Assembly: GCF_007990525.1 (NCBI RefSeq)
Contig: NZ_AP019823.1
Location: forward strand, 1,798,001 to 1,862,000
Direction of reading: 5' to 3'
DNA: 64,000 bases
Source of the DNA: Leptotrichia hofstadii
Lineage (GTDB): Bacteria > Fusobacteriota > Fusobacteriia > Fusobacteriales > Leptotrichiaceae
This document shows, in pieces, positions 57,425 through 64,000 of this stretch. Position 1 is the first letter of the stretch. Every line of letters starts with the position of its first letter. The notes under the pieces are model-generated. The model saw nothing but the letters and a program-made list of their open reading frames with translations, did no database searches and was not told the origin of the DNA. The position numbers and the translations under genes were made by a program.

Positions 57425-57453
57425 AATATATCACTATTTAATATTTTTGTCAA
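57425..57453 (-). promoter_or_regulatory. Promoter of clpB
   Basis: Minus strand TTGACA (57448-57453), 17-bp spacer, TATATT (57425-57430), immediately upstream of CIRCE. Confidence 0.8.
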
Positions 57454-57611
57454 TCTTTTTTTGAAAATTTTTTTACATTTTTTTCAAAAAATTTATAATA
57501 TACTTACCAAATACTGTAATTAAGGTATTCAGAAAATATAAAATATTTTTTAAAATTTATAATAATAAAAAAATTATAGCTGAATTACTAGCTATCTGAA
57601 CTTTTTTGTAT

Positions 57612-57644
57612 AGCAAATTATATAAATTTGCTTTATAATTGCTA
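57612..57644 (+). promoter_or_regulatory. Possible operator of dinJ-yoeB relic
   Basis: AGCAAATT/AATTTGCT perfect inverted repeat with 5-nt spacer and a third half site AATTGCTA, next to TATATT. Position and form fit antitoxin autoregulation. Tentative. Confidence 0.35.
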
Positions 57645-57677
57645 CATAGTATATTATATTTGAAAAAAGACGGTTTT

Positions 57678-57934
57678 ATGCACAAATTAATTTACGAATT
57701 GATGATACCATCAAGAAAAATGCTGAACAGACATGTTCTGATATGGGATTTTCTTTATCAGCCGCTATAACAATCTATTTAAAAAAATTAGGTTCTGAAA
57801 AACGGATACCATTTGAAATAACCCCAGATCCATTTTATAGCAAACAAAATATGGAACGCCTAAATCAATCAATCCAAAATGTAAAAGAGGGAAAAACTAC
57901 ATTAAAAGAACACGAATTAATTGAGGTGGAATAG
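57678..57934 (+). pseudogene. DinJ/RelB-type antitoxin, start codon frameshifted
   Basis: In frame from 57680 it reads AQINLRIDDTIKKNAEQTC, GFSLSAAITIYLKKLGS, RIPFEITPDPFY: a DinJ/RelB antitoxin. The ATG at 57678 is one base short of the expected ATG-GCA-CAA, so a single G deletion disconnects it. A shortened protein could start at ATG 57743 but would lack the first strand and helix of the ribbon-helix-helix. Its stop overlaps a GTG start of the toxin relic. Confidence 0.85.
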
Positions 57935-58298
57935 TGAAAAAAGTATGCTGCTGAAACATAGTAAGAATATCTATATTGGCAAACTCAGGACAAAAAAATT
58001 ATAAGAAAAATAAATAATTTAATTAAAGATATAGACAGGAATGGGGATCATTGTACAGGAAAACCTGAACAATTATCTGGAAATCTTGCTGGATATTGGA
58101 GTGTCAGAATTGATGAAGCAAACCGAATTGTTTTTAAAATTGTAAATATACTCAAACCTATTTTAAATTAAACTGCTAAAATTATATAAATTTATGGTTT
58201 GAGTAAAATAGTCATAGCTTTTGAGTTTTGTTTTAAATAAGTTTTACTATGATACATTAGAAATATGGCAATGTGGTTCACATTATCGAGATAAATAA
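57934..58298 (+). pseudogene. YoeB/Txe-type toxin interrupted by MITE-like element
   Basis: GTG 57934 (TAGTG overlap) starts MKKV but a frame loss and stop follow. From 57965 the other frame gives EYLYWQTQDKKIIRKINNLI, GKPEQLSGNLAGYWSVRID, NRIVFKIVN. This stops at the repeat element (58147-58250). After the element the same protein resumes: DTLEIWQCGSHYRDK and TAA at 58296-58298. These are YoeB motifs in order. At least two independent lesions. Confidence 0.9.
58147..58250 (+). repeat. MITE-like element, copy 4, inside yoeB relic
   Basis: About 104 bp, TATACTCAAACC to GTTTTACTAT, same structure as copies 1-3. It separates codons for FKIVN from DTLEIW of the YoeB relic. Deleting it leaves the toxin's 3' end continuous in frame. 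Confidence 0.9.
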
Positions 58299-58302
58299 AA
58301 AA

Positions 58303-58335
58303 TTTAGGAGCTTTAAAGGCTCCTTTTTTAATTAT
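58303..58335. terminator. Bidirectional terminator
   Basis: AGGAGC/GCTCCT stem with T-runs on both strands; serves the toxin relic (+) and the MgtC-like gene (-). Confidence 0.7.
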
Positions 58336-59083
58336 AGTTCTCTTTCACAACTTCCACAGCCTTAATAGCTGAAAGTGATACAATTATATCAGAAATATCA
58401 ATTTTTTCATCCATATTCACAGTAAAAATTGCTGTATTCTCAGCTTGATTTTTATCTATTTGTGTTATTTTTATCAACTTCTGATTAAATACTTCGTATG
58501 TTGCCAAAAGACCTTTGGCATAATTTTGATTTTCCATGAATTTTACTTCAAATTTTAAAACTTTTATTTTTTTTACAATTTTAGGTTCAAATTTTTTAAA
58601 TATCACTATTATTACAAGCATAAATACTATTGCTGGAATTGCTAAATTATAAAATCCCCATCCTATTCCAAGTCCTGCACAGCCTGTTGCCCATATTCCA
58701 GCGGCAGTTGTCATTCCTCCAACAGTTTCCCCCTTTTCTTTCATTATGCTTCCTGCACCTAGAAATCCTATTCCACTTACAACTTGAGAACCTAGTCTTC
58801 CCAAATCTGTTTTTATAACCCCAGATAATTTTAAATTTACGCTGGCAAGTTCCAGAATATTAAGTCTCAACTGATCCTGTACCATAGAAATAATTGCCGC
58901 TCCAAAACATACCAATATATGCGTTCTAAATCCTGCAGGTTTATTATCTTTTTCACGTGTATATCCAACAATTCCACCAAAAACAACTGCCAGCAGCAAT
59001 CTAAGAGAAACAACTTCTACAGTTAGTTCATTTACAAAACTATTTTTAAAAAGTTCGTTCGTTATTTTTATAAAATCAATCAT
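58328..59083 (-). CDS. MgtC/SapB-family membrane protein
   Basis: 251 residues. N-terminal MgtC domain: LRLLLAVVFGGIVGYTREKDN, PAGFRTHILVCFGAAIISMV, GFLGAGSIMKEKGETVGGMTTAAGIWATG, then further membrane helices and a C-terminal soluble domain of about 70 residues (LKFEVKFMENQNYAKG). MgtC-family proteins affect Mg2+ limitation growth and membrane potential; precise function is uncertain. Starts ATG 59083, 17 bp after the next upstream gene. Confidence 0.88.
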   Translation of the reverse strand: MIDFIKITNELFKNSFVNELTVEVVSLRLLLAVVFGGIVGYTREKDNKPAGFRTHILVCFGAAIISMVQDQLRLNILELASVNLKLSGVIKTDLGRLGSQVVSGIGFLGAGSIMKEKGETVGGMTTAAGIWATGCAGLGIGWGFYNLAIPAIVFMLVIIVIFKKFEPKIVKKIKVLKFEVKFMENQNYAKGLLATYEVFNQKLIKITQIDKNQAENTAIFTVNMDEKIDISDIIVSLSAIKAVEVVKENYN

Positions 59084-59100
59084 TATGTATCGTCTCCTTT

Positions 59101-59763
59101 TTATTTTTTAATAAAAATAATATTTGTAATATCAAACAGAAAATTAAACTCAATATCCAAAAAATTCTTCTCTTTTTTATTCTTTTTTGCGTCCTTTATA
59201 TCTTTCTCATCCTTTAATTTACTCTGTGGCAGTTTATAAGAATATTTATTCCAATTTGACAATTCTCTGTCCGTCCCAATCTTATCTACAAAAAATCTAG
59301 GATTTTTTAAACTTAATTTTTTTAAATTAAATTTTCTCACTATTTCTTCTTTTGTCAAATGATATTTCATTTCATTTGAAGTTACATAAAAATATCCTGA
59401 ATGTTTATTTACATATTCTTTCACTGCCAATTCATCTCCATTTGGTGGATTGCTAGCATAAGCTGGACTTTCTTCCATAATTTCATCAAAAGAATAAACA
59501 TAACCTATCCATGCATCTCGATTTTTCATCAATCCTTTCACATACGCTCTTCCTGCATCATCCTGCTCTTCCCCGCCAAAATTAATATTAAATAATAAAT
59601 CACTGCTCTTAACAATCGGATCAATTGTATTTGGAATCAATCTTCTATAAACTTTTTTATTGTGCAAGGATAAACTCATATTTTCAGTTATTGGAAATTT
59701 ATAAAAATGCCAAATCGTAATCCACAATAAAATTACATTTATTCCTAAGAATACTTTTTTCAT
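59101..59763 (-). CDS. Membrane-anchored protein, unknown
   Basis: 220 residues from ATG 59763 (GGAG 8 nt upstream). N-terminal hydrophobic helix (VFLGINVILLWITIWHFY) acts as anchor or uncleaved signal. Extracytoplasmic part is charged (ADAG-type stretch EEQDDAGRAYVKGLMKNRDA, SNEMKYHLTKEEIVRKFN) with a hydrophobic end (FNFLFDITNIIFIKK). No recognised family. Cotranscribed with the MgtC-like gene downstream. Confidence 0.75.
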   Translation of the reverse strand: MKKVFLGINVILLWITIWHFYKFPITENMSLSLHNKKVYRRLIPNTIDPIVKSSDLLFNINFGGEEQDDAGRAYVKGLMKNRDAWIGYVYSFDEIMEESPAYASNPPNGDELAVKEYVNKHSGYFYVTSNEMKYHLTKEEIVRKFNLKKLSLKNPRFFVDKIGTDRELSNWNKYSYKLPQSKLKDEKDIKDAKKNKKEKNFLDIEFNFLFDITNIIFIKK

Positions 59764-59956
59764 AATAATTTCTCCATTTCTAAAAAAATTTACTACTTTC
59801 AAAATCTAAAAAACTATTCTCAAATTTTTTATATCAAACTATTAAAATCAAATAATTTTCAAATCTACGCAAAATTTATAATTTCTATTTTTTAACAAAG
59901 TTTACTACAAAATAATTTTACCACATTTTTATAAATAATAAAGAAATAATTGTAAA

Positions 59957-60004
59957 ACAAAAAAACTTGAATTTCGTAAATTTACTACTCTTCAAGTTTT
60001 TATC
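59957..60004. terminator. Bidirectional terminator
   Basis: AAACTTGAA ... TTCAAGTTT 9-bp stem with A- and T-runs on both sides; follows the SurA-like gene on the minus strand. Confidence 0.75.
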
Positions 60005-60019
60005 ATAATTTATTTTTTA

Positions 60020-60826
60020 TTAATTTTCTTCATTTTCAGTATATTCTTTTGCAACTTCATCAACTTTATATTCTTCAGCAATTTTGTTAATTAAGTTGTT
60101 TCTTTCTTCAATTGCCTTTTTATTTAATAATCCGTTAGCAATTTGTTGATAAGCACTATTTGGAGTTACGTTTCCTAATTTTGCTTTTTCATTTTCATAG
60201 ATTTGTGTAATTTCTTCTTGAGTAACTTTTACATTTTTTCTTACTTCTAAATCTAAGTAATAATTTATGTATACACTGTCTTTGATAATTTCAAGATCTT
60301 TTTTATTTTGTTCCTGTTCTTCAAATTTCTCATCAGCCATTTTCTTACCAATTATTTTACCAACAATTATAGTTTTAATTACTTCAGGATTTCCTTTTGA
60401 GAATAATAATTCTTTCTTTGTAATTTCTACACTGTCACCCATTTCTTCAACCAATTTGTTCAATTCTTCTGCCTCTAATTCAGCAACTTGCTGATTTAAC
60501 AAGTCTCTTTGAATAATTTCCCTTGCTTGAGAGAACGGAATATTTTGTGCATCAAAGCTAGCTTTATTGTCAGTATATAATTTTGTAACATCATTTTCGT
60601 TTACAGAAATTTTATCTTCAATTGCTTTTGCAACAAAGAATTTATGTTTTTCATTTTCAACGAAATAGTCAAACTCTTCCTGCTCTTCATCAGTAAATTT
60701 ATATTTTTTAGCAGCTTCTAAAATAGCTTTATTAGTTAAAACCCTTTTTATTCCCTCGTTGTCTAATCCTTCTCTTTCTTCATCCGTTAAAGTTAATTTA
60801 ATATCTTCAGCTTTCTTCTTTGCCAT
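60020..60826 (-). CDS. SurA/trigger-factor-like chaperone, no signal peptide
   Basis: 268 residues, helical. Two segments resemble SurA/PrsA N- and C-linkers: KISVNENDVTKLYTDNKASF and KVTQEEITQIYENEKAKLG, each followed by a helix bearing QREI-type residues (FSQAREIIQRDLLNQQVAEL; AYQQIANGLLNKKAIEERNN). The tandem suggests internal duplication. No parvulin domain and no signal peptide are seen, so a cytoplasmic chaperone role is the guess. Monocistronic. Confidence 0.7.
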   Translation of the reverse strand: MAKKKAEDIKLTLTDEEREGLDNEGIKRVLTNKAILEAAKKYKFTDEEQEEFDYFVENEKHKFFVAKAIEDKISVNENDVTKLYTDNKASFDAQNIPFSQAREIIQRDLLNQQVAELEAEELNKLVEEMGDSVEITKKELLFSKGNPEVIKTIIVGKIIGKKMADEKFEEQEQNKKDLEIIKDSVYINYYLDLEVRKNVKVTQEEITQIYENEKAKLGNVTPNSAYQQIANGLLNKKAIEERNNLINKIAEEYKVDEVAKEYTENEEN

Positions 60827-60963
60827 TTTTTCTCCTTAATTCTAATAATTTTTTATTTTTAGTTTTTTTTAACTTTTATTATTTTACACTATTTTCTAAA
60901 AAATTTCAAGGAATATTTTTAGTTTTAATACTTTTTTAGTATTAATTTATAAATACTCCCAAG

Positions 60964-61704
60964 TTATTTACTTAGTATTCTGCTCAAAAATTCCTTAGTT
61001 CTTTCATGCTTTGGATTTTCAAAGATATTTTCAGGCTTGTCATCTTCCACAATTACACCTTGATCCATAAACACAACTCGGCTCGAAACATCATGGGCAA
61101 AATCCATTTCATGCGTTACCACAATCATTGTAAGTCCACTTTTTGCCAAATCTTTCATTACTTTCAGAACTTCTCCAACCATTTCAGGATCTAGCGCTGA
61201 TGTCGGCTCGTCAAACAGTAAAACTTCTGGCTGCATTGCCAATGCTCTCGCTATTGCCACCCGTTGCTTCTGACCGCCCGAAATTTGATTTGGCTTTGCA
61301 TGAACAAAACGTTCCATTCCTACTTTTGCCAAAAATTCTTTTGCTATTTTTTCGGCTTCTTCACGTGATTTCTTTAAGACTTTCATTTGTCCAATTACAC
61401 AGTTTTCCAGAACACTTAAATTATTAAACAAATTAAACTGCTGAAACACCATTCCTACTTTTTCCCGCAATGCCACAAGCGACACATCTCCTGCCATCGC
61501 ATCTTTTCCATGAATTAAGACTTGTCCGCTAGTAGGCTTTTCAAGTAAGTTTATACATCTTAAAAGTGTTGATTTTCCACTTCCAGACGAACCAATTATA
61601 CTTACAACTTCCTTTTCATAAACATCAAAGTTTACATCCTTTAAAACTGTTCTCTTTCCAAAATCTTTTCTAATATTTTTTATTTCAATAACTTTTTTAC
61701 TCAT
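60964..61704 (-). CDS. Polar amino acid ABC transporter ATPase (GlnQ type)
   Basis: 246 residues. Walker [17 protein letters not shown]-loop VFQQFNLF, signature [15 protein letters not shown], Walker [15 protein letters not shown], switch VVTHEM. ATG overlaps the stop of the receptor-permease gene (TAATG). High similarity to the GlnQ/HisP group. Exact amino acid not known. Confidence 0.93.
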   Translation of the reverse strand: MSKKVIEIKNIRKDFGKRTVLKDVNFDVYEKEVVSIIGSSGSGKSTLLRCINLLEKPTSGQVLIHGKDAMAGDVSLVALREKVGMVFQQFNLFNNLSVLENCVIGQMKVLKKSREEAEKIAKEFLAKVGMERFVHAKPNQISGGQKQRVAIARALAMQPEVLLFDEPTSALDPEMVGEVLKVMKDLAKSGLTMIVVTHEMDFAHDVSSRVVFMDQGVIVEDDKPENIFENPKHERTKEFLSRILSK

Positions 61705-63269
61705 TATTTCTCCTCCCCATTAGCATCATCCAAAAATTCAAAATGTTGAGGACCGTCAATTCGTTTTTCGATTTGTTTTAAGATTAATGATAATGTAAAC
61801 GTTAAGAAGAAGTAAATCACACTTGTTATAATAAATACTTCATAATAACGTGAATAAGTTCCCACAACAGAATTTGAAATAAAGAACAGTTCAGTAACAC
61901 TTATTACATTTAATACAGATGTATCTTTAATATTTACAATAAGCTCATTTCCAATCATTGGTAAAATATTTCTAAACATCTGTGGAAAAATGATACTTTG
62001 CATCAACTGAAAATTTGTCATTCCAATAGCTTTTGCCGCTTCAAACTGTCCGTTATCAATGGAATCAATTCCTCCACGTATAATTTCACTCATATATGCA
62101 CCTGTATTTATTGATACAATAAACAGTGCCGCTACCATTGGTGACAGATTAATATGAAATACTTGTGATAATCCGTAATAAATTACCATTGACTGTACTA
62201 TCATTGGGGTTCCTCTAAATACAGCAATATAAATTGAAGAAAGCCAGTTTAAAAATTTTAATCCAGTTTTTTTATACTTATGAGACTGTCCATCAATTTC
62301 TGCTTCTGAATACCTTAATAATGCAACCAGTAATCCAATGAAAAATCCAACTACTGTACCCGTAATTGAAATATACAGTGTTGAAACTGTACCTTTCACA
62401 AATGTCATCCAGTCATTTTTAATAAAAAATATTACCCATCCAAAAAATGAACGCGAGGCTTCATTTGGCTGATTTTGTATAGACTTTTCCATAATACGTT
62501 GACGTGCTTTAGGAGTTAAATCTTCATCTAATATTTTATTGATTTTTTCCTCCAGCTCTGTATTTCCTAATTTCATTCCAATAGCTACATTCACTTCTTC
62601 CGTATCGTATTTAAATCCTGTATTCTTATCAAATGAAATGAATTTTAAATTAGGATTTGAAAACTGAGCTGCCATAGCTCCAGGTCTTTCTGATATGTAT
62701 CCGTCTATTTTCCCTGAATTTAATGCTACTATCATAGCTGGAAAACTTTCCATTGCAGTTTGCTTCTGTACGCCTTTCATCTGATCAATAACATCATAGT
62801 GAAGTGTGTTTAATTGCCCTGTAATTTTTGCTCCTGCAAAATCATTAATTGATTTGGCATTTGCATATTTTCCATTCTTTTTCACAACTACTACTAAATC
62901 TGATTCATAATATGGTTTTGAAAATGTCAGACTTTGACGTCTTTCGGGCGTTGCAGACATTCCCGCTATAACTAAATCAACTTTTCCAGAAGTCAGTGCA
63001 GGACCAAGCAATGCTTCCCATTTCGTTTTTACAATTACCAAATTTTTATTCAATTTTTTTGCAATAACTTTGGCTATTTCAACGTCATATCCGCCACAAT
63101 AACCTCCATCAACTTTTACAGCACCATTTTTAGCATCATTTTGAAACCAGTTGAAAGGAGCATATCCACACTCCATCCCAACTTTTATATCATCACTATA
63201 GCCTGTTATGAAAGTTGCAACAAAAACTAATAATACTAATATTTTATTTTTTATTGTACTGAATTTCAT
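61704..63269 (-). CDS. Fused amino-acid-binding protein and permease
   Basis: 521 residues. Signal peptide ([14 protein letters not shown]), then a SBP_bac_3 receptor domain (about 25-260: [66 protein letters not shown]). After a linker comes the HisM/GlnP permease (about 290-505: [56 protein letters not shown]). Receptor domain covalently attached to the permease, periplasmic side. Together with the ATPase this is a complete amino acid importer. asd lies directly upstream. Confidence 0.93.
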   Translation of the reverse strand: MKFSTIKNKILVLLVFVATFITGYSDDIKVGMECGYAPFNWFQNDAKNGAVKVDGGYCGGYDVEIAKVIAKKLNKNLVIVKTKWEALLGPALTSGKVDLVIAGMSATPERRQSLTFSKPYYESDLVVVVKKNGKYANAKSINDFAGAKITGQLNTLHYDVIDQMKGVQKQTAMESFPAMIVALNSGKIDGYISERPGAMAAQFSNPNLKFISFDKNTGFKYDTEEVNVAIGMKLGNTELEEKINKILDEDLTPKARQRIMEKSIQNQPNEASRSFFGWVIFFIKNDWMTFVKGTVSTLYISITGTVVGFFIGLLVALLRYSEAEIDGQSHKYKKTGLKFLNWLSSIYIAVFRGTPMIVQSMVIYYGLSQVFHINLSPMVAALFIVSINTGAYMSEIIRGGIDSIDNGQFEAAKAIGMTNFQLMQSIIFPQMFRNILPMIGNELIVNIKDTSVLNVISVTELFFISNSVVGTYSRYYEVFIITSVIYFFLTFTLSLILKQIEKRIDGPQHFEFLDDANGEEK

Positions 63270-63275
63270 ATTTTA

Positions 63276-64000
63276 TTATAATGCTCCTTTTTTTATTAAA
63301 GTTTCAGCTATTTGAATTGTGTTTGTAGCGGCGCCTTTTCTTATATTATCTGCCACAACCCACAAGTTAAGGGCATTATCTGCTGAAAAATCTCTTCTGA
63401 TTCTTCCAACATAAACTTCATCGGTATCCTGAGCATTTATCGGCATTGGATAAACGTTGTCCTTGCCATCATTCTGCACTACAATTCCTTCTTTTTCTTC
63501 AAATGCACGAATTACATCTTCCAGTTCAAATGGTCTTTCTAATTCCACATTTACAGATACTGCATGCCCATATCTAACTGGCACTCTTACACAAGTTGCA
63601 GTTACTTTTAAATCTGGCAAATTCAATATTTTTCTAGTTTCATTGATCATTTTTTCTTCTTCTTTTGTATATCCATTATCTAAGAAAACATCAATATGCG
63701 GCAATGCATTAAATGCAATTTGATGAGGATACCCTTTTGAAGGCTCTCCTTTTAGATTAGCTTCCAAATCATCAAGTCCTCTCTGTCCAGAACCTGCCAC
63801 GGCCTGATAAGTTGAGTAGATTACTCTTTTTAATCCATATTTTTCCTGTAAAACTTTTAATACAGGCATTACCTGAATTGTCGAACAGTTTGGATTTGCA
63901 ATAATTCCTGGATGATTTTCTAGTGCTTCCGGATTTGCTTCAGGAACTATTAACGGAATATTTTCATCCATTCTCCAAGCACTGCTGTTATCTATAACAA
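63276..64000 (-). CDS. asd: Aspartate-semialdehyde dehydrogenase, 5' part beyond window
   Basis: At least 241 codons, open through base 64000; the upstream residues read VIDNSSAWRMDE, so the internal Met at 63971 is not the start. Catalytic Cys in ANPNCSTIQ, substrate region YQAVAGSGQRGLDDLE, TCVRVPVRYGHA (His general acid), DEVYVGRIRRD, and the C-terminal NLWVVADNIRKGAA. It makes aspartate semialdehyde for lysine/DAP and threonine synthesis. It ends 7 bp before the importer gene. Confidence 0.95.
   Translation of the reverse strand, partial: VIDNSSAWRMDENIPLIVPEANPEALENHPGIIANPNCSTIQVMPVLKVLQEKYGLKRVIYSTYQAVAGSGQRGLDDLEANLKGEPSKGYPHQIAFNALPHIDVFLDNGYTKEEEKMINETRKILNLPDLKVTATCVRVPVRYGHAVSVNVELERPFELEDVIRAFEEKEGIVVQNDGKDNVYPMPINAQDTDEVYVGRIRRDFSADNALNLWVVADNIRKGAATNTIQIAETLIKKGAL

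Noticed and set aside
60850-60960. Terminator of the amino acid ABC operon (AATACT/AGTATT hairpin)
   Set aside because: Short A/T stem without a T-run in the right direction; more likely promoter-region sequence.

Overview
The window is very AT-rich and comes from a diderm bacterium with many short intergenic regions, lipobox-type lipoproteins, frequent TTG starts and strong AGGAGG ribosome binding sites. Gene content and style point to Fusobacteriota, most likely a Leptotrichia-like organism. This assignment is inference; no 16S rRNA gene is present. No rRNA, tRNA or CRISPR array was seen.

The left part (1-17.6 kb, all minus strand) is an accessory island built from parts of a divergent contractile injection (T6SS-like) apparatus. 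It holds two near-identical vgrG spike genes (one cut by the window edge), a PAAR-like DUF4280 candidate effector, a FHA-domain membrane protein, a J-domain protein, a Tae4-like peptidoglycan amidase, two Hcp-like tube-fold proteins and a baseplate-like protein. The island is visibly recombining. A vgrG/Sel1-lipoprotein/DUF4280 module has been partly duplicated, leaving two gene fragments and a nonsense-mutated copy. A relic at 11.9-12.3 kb joins the start of dnaJ to the end of a tube gene. The tube gene at 17.2 kb has lost its normal start.

The same machinery resumes at 27.3-37.2 kb (minus strand): a baseplate-like paralogue, a 721-residue candidate sheath that may fuse TssB- and TssC-like parts, a MORN-repeat lipoprotein, a 1343-residue protein with a muramidase-like N-terminus, a central PAAR-like domain and a C-terminal M15 peptidase, and an LRR/SH3 lipoprotein. 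Each recognisable candidate effector (Tae4-like, DUF4280, muramidase/M15) lies beside a lipoprotein made of solenoid repeats (LRR, Sel1, MORN). These lipoproteins are the best immunity candidates.

Between the two parts (17.6-27 kb) lie an AAA-ATPase/nuclease-like protein, an IS30 fragment, a broken tyrosine integrase, rlmD, an aminotransferase, a RHH antitoxin with a nonsense-mutated RelE toxin, a Wzz-like protein, a PHP phosphoesterase, a cold-shock protein and a small lipoprotein.

The right part (37-64 kb) is mostly housekeeping: an FMN-riboswitch-controlled riboflavin operon (ribH-ribD-ribE-ribBA), an ABC importer with two tandem lipoprotein receptors, HU, several secreted or membrane proteins, proS, a HAD phosphatase, gldA, clpB under a CIRCE operator, a decayed dinJ-yoeB pair, an MgtC-like protein, a SurA-like chaperone, an amino-acid ABC importer with fused receptor and permease, and the 3' part of asd.

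A dispersed element of about 105 bp occurs four times (27.1, 38.3, 42.0 and 58.1 kb). One copy is inserted inside the yoeB relic, and removing it restores the reading frame, which marks the element as mobile (MITE-like). A separate, strongly folded and comparatively GC-rich island sits at 46.45-46.61 kb and is unexplained.
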